Shown piece by piece: positions 9,251-21,981 of a DNA stretch of 64,000 nucleotides. Origin of the DNA: Cylindrotheca closterium (taxonomy: Eukaryota; Bacillariophyta; Bacillariophyceae; Bacillariales; Bacillariaceae); contig CAKOGP040001814.1 in the NCBI GenBank assembly GCA_933822405.4, forward strand, positions 310,001 to 374,000. Direction: 5' to 3'. The notes beneath the pieces are model-generated. The model had not been told where the DNA came from and searched no databases. It was given only the letters and a program-made list of their open reading frames with translations. Each line of letters starts with the position of its first letter. The first letter of the stretch is position 1. The translations under genes and the position numbers were made by a program.

Positions 9251-10516
9251 TTACCAACAAATCACCATTGCTGCTACAATTGCGACCATGGCTCTCATCC
9301 ATTGTGACATCCTTCCAGCAGCAGCAGTTGCAGCGCTGTTGTCATCTCGAAAAGGAGCCTCGGTTGGATTCCAGGTGGGTCGTGGACCGGCCGGACGAGC
9401 CGTCGGAGCAGCTGGTGGAAGCGGAGCCGTCGGTACAGGTGGTGGGGTTGGTAGGTCGCCTACCTGACGTGGAGGAGATGGCTTGCTGGACTGGGCAATG
9501 GTGGGATTGATCGAAGCAGTGATGGTAGGTGACAGTGTGGGTTCTCCAGGCGTGACGGTTGGGTTTGGTGTCGGCTTGATGGTAGGCCTGCTAGATGGCG
9601 ATGCCGACGGAAGCGGCGTAGGTCTTTTTGTTGGTGGAAGGGTTGGAGCTTTTGTCCCTGCCTTGGATGGCATGGAACTTGGAGCTAGTGTTGCACCCGT
9701 GGGGTTTAACGATGGCATCATGGTGGGACTTTTGGATGGCACGGGAGTCGTGGGTCCCGTCGGACAAGCAAAGCAAAATGGACCTTGGCATCCTCCTTGG
9801 TCCGGTGTACAGACTGGTTCAGTCAAGAAGGGGCAGTTTGTACTTCGGAACCCACCAAGCATTTGATTCGAAGCAAACGAAGCTGGCAACTGGTCGCTCC
9901 AAGCACACAAGTCTTGTCGAAAGGTAGATGCCCCACTGAAGATACCCGAAGCGCTGTTCAACGATTGCAAGTTCCAGGAGGATAGATCCTGATTGAAGGA
10001 CCGGGCATTTTCAAACATGGCATTCGCCGAGGTCACCCCCGACATGTCCCACGAATCCAAGGGTTGATTGAACGAGGTGCAATTGGCAAACATGCGATCC
10101 ATATTGGTCACTTGGGAGACTTCCCACCCCGAAATATCGGCATTGAAAGTGGATCTTCCCTCGAATAATCGCGTCATGATGGAAATTCGGGAAACATCCC
10201 AACAATTGATTGGAGTCCCATAGACAGCCTGTTGACTAATGTCCGCCCCATTGGTGATGGCGTAAAGAGTGACAGCTAGGCTCAGTTCGATTCTGCTCTG
10301 GAAAGGAGTTCTGTTTCCTCGTTCACATGTTACTTGCTCTCTTCGATGTCCTTGTTGTTGCTGTTGTGGTACTTGTTGCACTTGTTGTTGAAGTTCTCGG
10401 TCCTTGACGAGGACGGAATGGTGATCTTGTTGCTGTTGTTGTTGTTGTGCGGAAGATAACGACACAATCGTCAATAAGACTGTCAGGAGACTCTTGATGT
10501 AACCGATCTGCATCAT
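9251..10516 (-). CDS. DUF285 (BspA-like) surface protein, copy 3
   Basis: 421 residues. Signal peptide MMQIGYIKSLLTVLLTIV, Gln-rich linker, TCERGNRTPFQ, four BspA-like repeats (GWEVSQVTNMDRMFANC, FNQDLSSW), CFACPTGP, P/T/S stalk (about 270-395) and a hydrophobic C-terminus (WMRAMVAIVAAMVICW). It shares stalk units with both copy 1 (PSKSPTMMPS) and copy 2 (PPTKRPTPLP), so exchange between copies is likely. The stop overlaps TTGGTAAGC. A surface-display role is inferred from signal peptide, repeat fold and tail, as for the neighbours. Confidence 0.85.
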   Translation of the reverse strand: MMQIGYIKSLLTVLLTIVSLSSAQQQQQQQDHHSVLVKDRELQQQVQQVPQQQQQGHRREQVTCERGNRTPFQSRIELSLAVTLYAITNGADISQQAVYGTPINCWDVSRISIMTRLFEGRSTFNADISGWEVSQVTNMDRMFANCTSFNQPLDSWDMSGVTSANAMFENARSFNQDLSSWNLQSLNSASGIFSGASTFRQDLCAWSDQLPASFASNQMLGGFRSTNCPFLTEPVCTPDQGGCQGPFCFACPTGPTTPVPSKSPTMMPSLNPTGATLAPSSMPSKAGTKAPTLPPTKRPTPLPSASPSSRPTIKPTPNPTVTPGEPTLSPTITASINPTIAQSSKPSPPRQVGDLPTPPPVPTAPLPPAAPTARPAGPRPTWNPTEAPFRDDNSAATAAAGRMSQWMRAMVAIVAAMVICW

Positions 10517-10750
10517 ACGTAGATATTTAGCTGTTCTTTGCCTTGTGTTCAGTGAGCGTATTTTTATAGTTTGGTTGTGTTTGGCACGCAGATTGCCGAG
10601 GTAAGTTTATAATATATTATCATGTTATTAATAGGATTTGCCAAAAAATTTCGAAATTTAGGCTGCCTGCGATATTTTTGGCGTTTACTGGTCGGAGGAA
10701 TCAAATGCATTGGAGTTTTGCATCCAATCAATCGGAACCATCTGCGAATC
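10517..10750 (-). promoter_or_regulatory. shared upstream block of DUF285 copy 3
   Basis: Contains GTTTGGCACG, GAGGTAAGTTTAT, GGATTTGCCAAAAAATTTC and GGTCGGAGGAATCAAAT in the order seen upstream of copy 1. It is the best preserved example of the shared 5' module. Confidence 0.45.
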
Positions 10751-11104
10751 ATCGTGCCAATAAACTCCGTCAATACACGTGTAGCAGCAATACAGGACCT
10801 GGTACCAGGGGGGGGATGAAAAAGAGGAGTGTGAAAATGCTCTACAGCATAAACGGCATTTGTCTTTTATTTTATAGTTCTAATGGCACAGTTTAGTACA
10901 TATATGCATATATATATATAGTATGGTAGTAGTAGTTGGATAGTAGTAGTACACATACTACTCCCATCACTCCTTTTTGATTTGTTTGTTTTTTGCTAGT
11001 TGGCATGCCATCATTCTTATCCCCATAGAATGCATGCATGCATGCATGCATGGATGACCTCCCAAGTGTCACTCCACCACTTATTATTATTATAATAATT
11101 ATTA
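10751..11104. other. intergenic with simple repeats
   Basis: Holds the TTCTAATGGCACAG boundary block (about 10876), a TATATA run (10903-10920), a CATG tetranucleotide run (about 11031-11051) and an ATT/TAA-rich palindromic tract (11080-11110) just before the stop of copy 4. No gene is seen. Confidence 0.5.
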
Positions 11105-12706
11105 TTATAGTGTTGAGAGCAGCAGCAGCACCAGCATGATTGTACTTGCCAAAGTCGTTGCAGTAGTGACCGTCGATTTTGAATAGGCCCCGGATCGACC
11201 ATTTCCCGTGGCCGCCACCAAGCTATTGTCAAAATCATCGTCCTCCCAAACGATAATGGTAGGAGTAAAGACGGGTGGTGAAACGGTCGTAGGTCGTGGT
11301 GACGGAGGCGGCAGTGGCGAACTCGTCAATGCTGCTGCTACTGGCGGATTGACAGTAGTGGGTGTGGTCACTGGCGGATTGACAGTAGTTGGAGTCGGAT
11401 CTAGTGGGCGACTACCACCAGAGGGTGCCGCACTGGGAGAGTCGGTCGGTGCAATCGTGGGAGCTTTGGTCAAGGCAATCGTTGGATTGTTCGTAGCAGC
11501 CACTGTAGGAGCATCCGTTTCGGCAGCACTGGGAGTTAAGGTCGGTGCCAAGCCATTGTCATAGGTAATCAGAGAGGGCACCATGGATGGCATTAAAGTG
11601 GGAGGCACGGGAACTTGTGGAGCTGGTGTTTTGGGCGTCTTGGGTGCCCTGGTTGGTACCAAACTGGGCGTCGTACTTGGCAACACAGTGGGTGGTGGAG
11701 TCGGTGGTGGAGTGGGTGGTGGAGTGGGTGGAAGAGTCGGCGGAAGCGTGGGTGGTGGGGTACCAAAGGGTGCCAGCGTCATGATCGGTGCCATAATGGG
11801 TGCCATACTGGGCTCCACACTGGGCGCCAAGGTAGGATCGGGCTCTTTTGGATTTCCCTTTGGCGCCTTGGTCGGAACTGACGAAGGCGAGGTAGATGGA
11901 GAATCTGAAGGAGCTTCGGTGGTGGGTGGGGGTGTGGGCGCCAAAGTGGTGGGTGGTGGCGTGGGCGGTGGCAACGTGGGTGGTGGTGTGGGATTCCTGG
12001 TGGGACTGGGTGTGGCATCGCAATTGTAGCAATAGCTTCCATAACAACCAAAGCCCGGAAAACAGGTTGGATCATTTTTCATGGGACACGACGTCGACGA
12101 GAATGCCTGTGCCAATCGCTCCGGAACAATCGTCTCTTTCATTTGCGTCGCCCAGGAACACAAATTTTGATTGAATGACGACGCCCCGCTAAACATTCCC
12201 GACATGATCTCGAGTCGTTGCACGTTCCATCCACTCAAATCTTGATTGAAACTGGCGGCATTGCCAAACATGCGCGAGGCCGTGAAAAGACTTTGAGTAT
12301 TCCATTTGCCCAATGGCTGATTGAATCGGGTGCATCCAAAGAACATATTGTCCATATTGGTCACACTGGAAACGTCCCATTCTGAAATGTCTTCGTTAAA
12401 GTTGGTCAATCCCATGAACAAGGGACTCAGAGTCTGCATTTGCGAGACGTCCCAACAACCGATGGGGAAGCCAAAGACCGCGCGGACGCTTGGATCTGCA
12501 CCATTGGAATTCAAATATTGGGAAACGGCAACTCGGAGCTCCAAGAAATTGGTAAAGGGACGCCGTTGCGTGGTGCCTTGACAAGGAATGACGGCATGAC
12601 AGAAATTTGTGGCGAATGCTAACAGCAACAGTGCTGTGAATGTCTTGGTGGTGGCGATGGTGGCGATGGTGGCAATCCAACCGTTGGAGCGTGGAAGTAT
12701 TGTCAT
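11105..12706 (-). CDS. DUF285 (BspA-like) surface protein, copy 4 (diverged, long stalk)
   Basis: 533 residues from ATG 12706. An upstream in-frame ATG (12862) would translate an (AC)n microsatellite into a Thr-His run, so the later start is preferred; it opens MTILPRSNG and leads into a hydrophobic signal segment (TFTALLLLAFATNFCHA). There is no Gln-rich linker. The domain has CWDVSQMQTLSPLFMG, EWDVSSVTNMDNMFFGC, FNQPLGKWN and FNQDLSGWNV repeats. A very long P/T stalk (about 235-500, with TPPPT and APTxxP units) ends in a hydrophobic tail (TIMLVLLLLSTL). It is the oldest-looking member, and its stalk matches the relics below copies 2 and 3. Surface role inferred. Confidence 0.85.
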   Translation of the reverse strand: MTILPRSNGWIATIATIATTKTFTALLLLAFATNFCHAVIPCQGTTQRRPFTNFLELRVAVSQYLNSNGADPSVRAVFGFPIGCWDVSQMQTLSPLFMGLTNFNEDISEWDVSSVTNMDNMFFGCTRFNQPLGKWNTQSLFTASRMFGNAASFNQDLSGWNVQRLEIMSGMFSGASSFNQNLCSWATQMKETIVPERLAQAFSSTSCPMKNDPTCFPGFGCYGSYCYNCDATPSPTRNPTPPPTLPPPTPPPTTLAPTPPPTTEAPSDSPSTSPSSVPTKAPKGNPKEPDPTLAPSVEPSMAPIMAPIMTLAPFGTPPPTLPPTLPPTPPPTPPPTPPPTVLPSTTPSLVPTRAPKTPKTPAPQVPVPPTLMPSMVPSLITYDNGLAPTLTPSAAETDAPTVAATNNPTIALTKAPTIAPTDSPSAAPSGGSRPLDPTPTTVNPPVTTPTTVNPPVAAALTSSPLPPPSPRPTTVSPPVFTPTIIVWEDDDFDNSLVAATGNGRSGAYSKSTVTTATTLASTIMLVLLLLSTL

Positions 12707-12718
12707 TCTGGATGCACA

Positions 12719-12720
<2 letters not shown>

Positions 12721-12750
<30 letters not shown>
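12721..12750. repeat. (GT)15 microsatellite
   Basis: Fifteen GT units on the plus strand, 15 bp upstream of the preferred start of DUF285 copy 4, so probably in its 5' UTR or promoter. Confidence 0.95.
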
Positions 12751-12754
<4 letters not shown>

Positions 12755-13146
12755 GTAATATATAAGTGCAATGTATGTACAGCGATTGGTGAAAGATGTG
12801 GCCAATAATGCAATAACAGGAAAACGGTTGTTGGTTTTTGATCGGATTGTTGGAATATTCAATATTCGCGGAGTACAATTTTATTGCCGAGAAAAACGTT
12901 CCTTCCCGCCATCATCTTTACCACTTTACTTACCCAATATCGTCTAATCGAGAAAGCCTGCGACCACAACGGAAATCATTTTGGGTCGGCAGTTAAAGAC
13001 TTACGATACCTGCGAACCAATCTTTGAAAAATTTGGAGAAAAATGTTTGACGCACTCGACCAGAGTTCTGAAAGAGTTTCAATTCGAACAGCTGAATAAA
13101 AAATAGGAGATTCCGATAGCAATGAGTAATAGCACTCATCATCAAA
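12751..13146. other. divergent intergenic region
   Basis: Lies between the 5' ends of DUF285 copy 4 (minus) and the lipase (plus). It probably holds both promoters. No further gene or repeat is seen. Confidence 0.4.
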
Positions 13147-15604
<2,458 letters not shown>

Positions 15605-15688
15605 ATAGAAACCAATAGATAATATAGATACTTTATGTCCTTGACTACAGCCTTTCCATGCAGCTTCTTTGTGAACAGGGTTCATGGA

Positions 15689-18600
15689 TTACTGAGCATA
15701 CCGGTACTTCATTACCGCAGTCTCCCCGCTTCGTTGCCATTCTTCACGATTCCTCTTTGCGTTTCGGAGCATCTCTTGCCCTGCCTTAGCAAACACTGGA
15801 TGCTGGGCCAAGCGAGTTGCAAGCGGTATCACAACAAAGTCAAAGAAACCAAACTCGCCCTTATGCCAGAAGTCTGATGGATCGTTAGCCCCTCGTTCAC
15901 ATTGAAATGCAAACGTCGTTTCCTTGTACAATTTGCGATTCCATCGTTGATAGATCTCCCAGTCTTGCATAGTATGAGAAATGTCAGCCGCTTGAATCAA
16001 TTGTTCAAGAATGGATGTCTTCAGGCGACCACAGTCGCAGTTAGGACCGGGCGAAAGACAATCTTCCCATCTTCTCATTCGATCCTGTTGCATGCTCTTG
16101 TCCATGATATCAGTCGCAAGGATTGTTTGAACTATCACTTGTCGAAAGTGTTCAAACTCAGTGTGAGTTTGGTAAACGGCTCTTCGCAACTCAAGAAAAC
16201 ACTCTTGGCCAAAGATGTGCCAGAAAACATCCAAAGAATTGCGCTCTGCTGTGCTTGTCGCATAGATCGTTGCAAGAGCATCGTTCTCTTGAGCAAGCTG
16301 CAGGTTCGAGACGCCTGGTGGTCGACATCATGAACTAAGGCCGCAATCAGTATAGCAAACTGTGACAGTGGATCAAGACTAGATTCGAATGATTGCATGA
16401 CTTTCTGTAGCGACAGAGCAACGTGCGAAGCGTGATGGACATTGTGGAAGGCATGCGGATTGTAGGCCCCCGCTATTTCCTGCACGAAATCTTCCAACTG
16501 CTTTAGAAGGCTTGCGTGAAGTGGAGTTGTCGGACTGGACCCATTTGGTTGGCTTTGAATGCTGTCATCGAATTGAATGCAGTCCAATGGTTCCGCATGT
16601 CCAAAAACAGCCTCTCGTTCTACAGCTTGGAGTACTATTTCGCCGTCATGCTGTCCCTTTCGAGCTTGAGCAACTTTTGACAAGCATTCAAACAGATGTT
16701 TTGAATGACATGCGATCAGTTTTGACATCTTCTTGGACTTGTTGCTTACAGGCTTCATCTCATTAAATTCATCTTCAGAGGAAAATTCTTCTGATTCAGT
16801 AGCAGTAGTAGCCGCTACGCTAGCAAGTGAATTCCGAGATGCCATCCAGTCTGAATCAATAATGAGCCAGTACGTCGGTACCGCTCCAAGGCCCTTCAAG
16901 TGCACCACATCCTCTCGCTTGCTGATCCAATTTTGCTTCCCCTGATCTTTCAAGATGTTTGCCATCTCTTCGGAGATATGGATTCGCCCCTTTTCTCCAG
17001 AAGTCTCGATTCTGGATGTCTTATTCATGGAGTCTCCAAACCTACACCATCAAGAACAGCAACGGGAAAGCAACTCATTTTTTTGCAATAGAGCAACAAA
17101 AATCTTGAACAACTTACAACTGGAAGCGCGGAGTCTTGCCTCGAATCACACCCGCTGTTACTGGACCAGAATGCAGCCCGAAGCGCATGTCCAGATGAGC
17201 TGTGTCAGGCCCAAGCTCCTTCTCGAGCTTTCGTTTAACCTTTTTCATAGCATTCCTACAGTCACATGCAAACTTCTGTTGTGTGAAACAAAGGGTGAAC
17301 GGCAGAGGTATGTGAGAACATGAACGTTCAGCGGTATAGTCACGAGGGACTATTTATTCCAACCTCTAGCCCCAAAACGACACTTACAGCCATAACAACA
17401 GCATGATCTTGACGAGGGTCTGGAAGACCGCAAACGGCTACGAAACAATCGCCAACAGTCTCAACCTATGAGTGTAGAAATGGTAATCAGGAGGATCAGA
17501 TTGTGGATTCAAGTGACAGGGGGCATGTCAATCAAATTGAAATCATACATACCTTGAAAACACCACGCCTTTCCGCATGTCGGTCAAAGGCGTCGAAGAT
17601 AGTCTCGAGCAAGGTGAAAACGTCTTTTGGTTCTCTTTTAGCACTCCAAGCCGTGAATCCTGCAATATCCGCGAACATGATGGTAGTCGCAGCAAAATGA
17701 TCGGCAATGGGTTCCTTTCGGTCTGATGAATCGAGGGCGGACCTATCTGTGTTTATTTCACTGGAACCACTTAGTATCTGGATTGCATCCTTCATTCTTC
17801 CTTTGCTACTGGTAGGCTCGTGTTGAACTTCCAGCATCATTTGGTCGGCAACATTTTTCGGGAACAAACTGGAGACGATAGCTGTTGATCGCTCTGCAGT
17901 GCTTGTCACGAGACGGTTTCGTTTTTGTACGAAGTAAGTGTACATGAAAAAGACGACCGCAGTGAACCCAAAAGCTGCAACGATGAAAAAGGCGGCGAGG
18001 TAGGATATGTCTCGCTGCCATTGTTCAATGAACTCTTTTGTTGCATGGACCGAGATGGCATATCCACAAGAATCTTGGGCGATTGAAAAATCTGACAAGT
18101 ACTCAGTCAGGGATTCACCATAGAGAGTGTAATGATTCGATAGGGAGGGAAGAATGTTAGGATTTTCAATGTTCTTGCCAATATAGATCACAGAATCTTT
18201 GTTGCTCCTGAAAAAGTATTTGTCTCCATCACTGCTGGGACAATCGTCATGCAACTCTACAACGACACCAGCGGGCTGATCTTGTAGAATATCTTCGAAG
18301 TATTCCGTCCATGAGATAGCGATTACTATCATAGACTCAAACTTTGGAACAAATCCTCCATGACTGGGTTCCAGAATCAGAAACTTTGGATCGGTGATGT
18401 TCTTCGGGCTCTCATTCCCCACAGAAGCATAATCCACCAAGAAATTGATATCTTCATGAATAGATCCAATAGAAGTCTGATATTTTCCATTCCGCAGTGC
18501 CAATGAAAAATCCCATTGCTCCTTGAACCAGTCGAACGACATCAAGTCAAACATGATGGGAGCCTGGGTTCCATTTGTAGGCGTTGGATACATTTGCCAA

Positions 18601-19338
18601 AGTGGCGCACTCAACTGTGCAGTTTCGTTGGTGTTGCCATAAATGTGCTCGCTAATCGTTCCCTCTTCTCGAATGGAAGTGAAAACAGGTCGATCATTAT
18701 AGAGGTCGTAAAGGAAGTGGTCATAGTCGATCCAATCTTGATGTTCTACAGCATAGGCTTCAAATCTCGCCCGATCATTTGCCGAGACAGAGTGAGCAAC
18801 ACCCATCATTTGCCCTCCTGAAAAGTATTTCATCAAGTGGCCTGAAGTGATCCCAAACGTAGAATAGGTCAAGTTTGGAAGCTGCACCTCCTTGTGAGCC
18901 GTTTCCAAGATCAAGCCTGCTGCCATGTGCTCTCCTGCTTGCAACGACCGTCCCAAAACATCTTGAACACTATTGAACACTTCTTGCGAGCGCTCGTCAA
19001 ACTGAAATGCGAGAAGTTATGAGACATGCTTAAAAGAGCGAACATTTTCGGCACGCAAACGACGCGATACTACTCACTTCGGCCGTATACCAACGAATAT
19101 CCTCTTCTTCCATGAAGAAGTACGTCACAGCACCACATAGAAAGGCCGATAGGAAGAGAACAAAGAACACCATACACTTGGAACGATTGACCCATCTAGT
19201 ATCAGCTTCCCCCAGCTTATTGGAAACTATGCTTGTCGCTTGAAGCGATGCAACACTCTTGAGATCTTCCTCGTCATGGCTGTAAATTGAAATGACAGAT
19301 TGCGATTTATCCATTGCGTCTTCGTTGTTGATTATCAT
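15689..19338 (-). CDS. receptor nucleotidyl cyclase fused to a cyclic-nucleotide phosphodiesterase (two frameshifts)
   Basis: Exons: 19338-19078, 19001-17553, 17465-17388, 17273-17118 and 17041-15689 (introns 76, 87, 114 and 76 nt). Order: cytosolic head, TM1 (VFFVLFLSAFLCGAVTYFF), a ~340-residue ectodomain with CHASE-like features (PIMFDLMSFDWF), TM2 (AAFFIVAAFGFTAVVFF), a class III cyclase and a C-terminal PDE. Cyclase marks: MFADIAGFTAWS and VETVGDC (metal Asp residues), FGDSMNKTSR (Asn/Arg). Glu in VETVGD favours GTP; the second purine residue is Gln where animal guanylyl cyclases have Cys. PDE marks: HNVHHASH, LVHDVDHQ, AADISH, GEFGFFDFVVIPL. One cyclic-nucleotide signal would be made and destroyed by one chain. 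Two breaks occur: an extra base near 17219 (GAGAAAGGAG) and a missing base near 16315 after HDVDHQ. Confidence 0.85.
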
Positions 19339-20265
19339 GGAAATTTATGAAGAGTGGTCATTGGAGATGAATTCCCACAAGAAAGTGGACCTAAAATCAC
19401 CGCGGTCACACAAGAGATTGTCCACATTTTCTATTCGTGATCCGTCAGCTGGCGGACATTTTCTGTTCTATATATATCAGCTGGCGGACCATCTGAATAT
19501 TAGCATATTTTCCGGTGATTTCTTTTCGAAAAGAAAAAATTGTACAATTTTTTAGATTCTCCAGAAGGCATTAGGCCCTATCGTAGTGAAACTGACGAGT
19601 AAGAATCTTTTTTTAAGCGCGCGATCCTCTTGGCCAAGATCTTTTTCCGGCATCCGGTACCATTTGCTCCCAAGAATTCCGTACCTCTACCCGTCACCAC
19701 ATTTTATATAATCACATCTTGTTTTCGCAAAACAGTTGTAAACAGCTGATTTAGTCAAATCAGTTGTACCGAATGTTGTATGCACCATATTCTTTCGAGC
19801 TAGTACTGTTACTCTCTAGCCATCGTCTATGGGTCTTACATTACGTCTGTCCGTCGCAGGACTCTCCATCTCTGAGCGAGGGCAAACAACAGAAAAATTC
19901 ATATAAATCATCCTTCATTTTTCTAACCTTTTATTGACAACTTTAAAATCTGGAAACTTCAATATGTTGTGCAACCTTTCAATTACAGTCGTTGCGACTT
20001 CGGTCAGCTTGATTTTTCGGTTTGGTCAGTGACTTTATTGAACTGACCGCGAGATTAGAAAATCCTGTTTTTGTTCAGTTGGTTGTTGGCAGAGAGAAGG
20101 ATTCGTTTCATCGTCGTCGGTTGATGGAAAAGCCGAAAGATGATCAGACACATAGATGTTTCATCTTCGAGGCACTGCTGGAGTCAGCAAAGGAACCCCG
20201 TTTTTCCAATGGATGGTCGGAATGTTGTCATTGTGTTGGAGAAATGTTGGTGACAAATCATCAGG
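19339..20265. other. intergenic, no gene seen
   Basis: Upstream of the cyclase-PDE gene and probably its promoter. Short direct repeat CAGCTGGCGGAC at about 19447 and 19479. A weak plus-strand frame near 20022 has no domain and runs into the repeats that follow. Confidence 0.4.
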
Positions 20266-20423
20266 ACTCTACAGCCGTCGTCTTGCAGTCGACCCATATC
20301 GTCTGTAGGTCGCACGTAAACGAGCGAAGGGTCTCCCTACCGGTAGTAATAGTCCACTCTACAGCCATCGTCTTGCAGTCGACCCACACCGTTTGTAGGT
20401 CGCACGTAAACGAGCGAAGGGTC
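20266..20423. repeat. two direct copies of a 68-bp repeat
   Basis: 20266-20333 and 20356-20423 match at most positions, 90 bp apart. Shared cores are ACTCTACAGCC, TCGTCTTGCAGTCGACCCA and GGTCGCACGTAAACGAGCG. The second copy is also one arm of the fold-back described next. Confidence 0.8.
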
Positions 20424-20490
20424 CTCTCGCTCGTTTACGTGCGACTGACAGACGGTAAAGGACGAAATAGACGATGACTATAGAGTGGCC
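20354..20490. repeat. fold-back (long inverted repeat), ~137 bp
   Basis: Arms of about 64 nt flank a 9-nt loop (418-426 of the 20 kb). The inner 19 bp pair perfectly: GTCGCACGTAAACGAGCGA at 20399 and its complement at 20427. The outer ends also pair (CCACTCTACAGCCATCGTC with GACGATGACTATAGAGTGG, two mismatches), while the middle of the arms is diverged. It could be a MITE-like or snap-back element, or the template of a hairpin RNA. Confidence 0.75.
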
Positions 20491-20965
20491 CTTGCGACCG
20501 ACAGACGGGATGGGTTGACCGCAAGACGAGTGGAAATGCGATGCGTGTCTGGAAACTTTTGTCGATGTTGAGGAGCGAGCAGCTCCTGTCGCCAAAGAAT
20601 TTTCTATCGCCGGCCAACTTTGATTGTCTGCACCATATAAAAGTGACGTCGTAGAATGCTTGAGAAATGTGGTACATTTCGGCCCACTCGGAAGCAAATC
20701 TTAGACGAATTCAACGCATGAGGCGAGCAAACTTGCCTAAATACCTTGCTAAGTGTTGTCACGGAAATTGCGCGACGATCGATCGCCGTAAAATTTGTAC
20801 CACCGTGATAAGCTAATCCCGAGTTCGTACGTTACATTCGTGGTTTGAACACTTGCGATCGCTTCCAAGAACTCGGATGATGTGACGTGATTCCCGGATG
20901 TGGTACACAAAACCAAACATTGCAAATCCATACACATTCTGATCAAAAGTACCCAACCAAACACA

Positions 20966-21736
20966 ATGGCTCGTATTCAACACATTCATCCAGCTTCCGT
21001 ATTGGCCTCCCCGGCTCCAAAGTCACATCGAGAATTTCGCGCTCTGCGACAACCGCAAGAGCAACCACGCACAAGCAAATCTGGTGATAGATGCCAACCA
21101 CCACGCTCACAATCCCGATCACCCATGAGAGCAACTCGTCCAGACTACCATACTACATCCGTCCCAACTCAAACTACCCCATTGCACATGAGAGTCAATA
21201 GTAAACACGATCGCTCAGAAACTATCATGAGACTTGAACAAGGAGGAAAAGTCAGTGACAACAGATCTCTTATCTCAGATCTTGACATGGAATCCCTAAA
21301 GGCAAACCCTCACTGGCATCCATCCAGAGACCCTACCTTTATTCCGTTTGTACCCCCAACCGAGATTACCATTATCACCAAAGAGCCCATTCGGGAAGAA
21401 CCTGCTAGTGCTCCTCCTGCCAACAGATCGTCCACCAGTGTTGTCGGTGGAAGAAATCCAATCACTGGAGCCGACTTTGTTCTGCGGCAAAGCAAAGAAT
21501 ATAACCCTGCAAAGGTAGAGGAAGATCATTCATCCTTCAACACCAGCGAAACGGAAGACATTCTGAGCGATGGTTACGGCTCCACCGAGACCATGATGCA
21601 AGGAAAGAGTCGTAAAGGTCTCCTGCGTCGAGAGATTAGCAACCTGCTTCTCAAGAAGGTCAATGTCTTTAAGCGAACAGGAACCCCAAGCCGAGGAGTC
21701 TTTCGCGTCCAAAGTCGCAGCGGCTGTATGGTATAA
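20966..21736 (+). CDS. unidentified, mostly disordered protein
   Basis: 256 residues from ATG 20966 (context ACACAATGG), preferred over the in-frame ATG at 20900. Rich in Pro, Ser, Thr and Arg, with no signal peptide or membrane segment. Short blocks look conserved in style: DLDMESLKANPHWHPSRDP, FIPFVPPTEITI, GGRNPITGADFVLRQSK and a basic C-terminus (RREISNLLLKKVNVFKR). A single exon. Function unknown; the ordered blocks suggest peptide-motif interactions. It converges on the stalked membrane protein gene that ends at 21982. Confidence 0.6.
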   Translation: MARIQHIHPASVLASPAPKSHREFRALRQPQEQPRTSKSGDRCQPPRSQSRSPMRATRPDYHTTSVPTQTTPLHMRVNSKHDRSETIMRLEQGGKVSDNRSLISDLDMESLKANPHWHPSRDPTFIPFVPPTEITIITKEPIREEPASAPPANRSSTSVVGGRNPITGADFVLRQSKEYNPAKVEEDHSSFNTSETEDILSDGYGSTETMMQGKSRKGLLRREISNLLLKKVNVFKRTGTPSRGVFRVQSRSGCMV

Positions 21737-21981
21737 ACATTTTGTATCAACTATAGCTAGCATTTTATAAGATGCACAAATTTAATAAAAAATAGATGAC
21801 CGATCATATTCACATTCTGAAATTATAATTTATACATCTACTTCTATCTCATTGAGTCTGCTATAGTCCATGAATTAAAAGTCGCGATACCTCCAGTCAC
21901 TCTGCCCTTCAAGGATACCCAAAGTGTGCACTTGTAGGAGTAGTACCATTACATTTACATTTTCTCTATCATATAAAACTA

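Noticed and set aside
5452..12029. Long plus-strand frames rich in Gly, Val and Asp opposite the DUF285 stalks
   Set aside because: They are mirror images of P/T/S repeat codons on the minus strand; they lack starts, domains and independent codon signal.
12707..12862. Upstream start of DUF285 copy 4 adding a Thr-His run
   Set aside because: The run is a translated (AC)15 microsatellite; a proper signal peptide begins at the later ATG at 12706.
20022..20477. Plus-strand frame in the repeat region
   Set aside because: No domain; its second half is two copies of a non-coding repeat.
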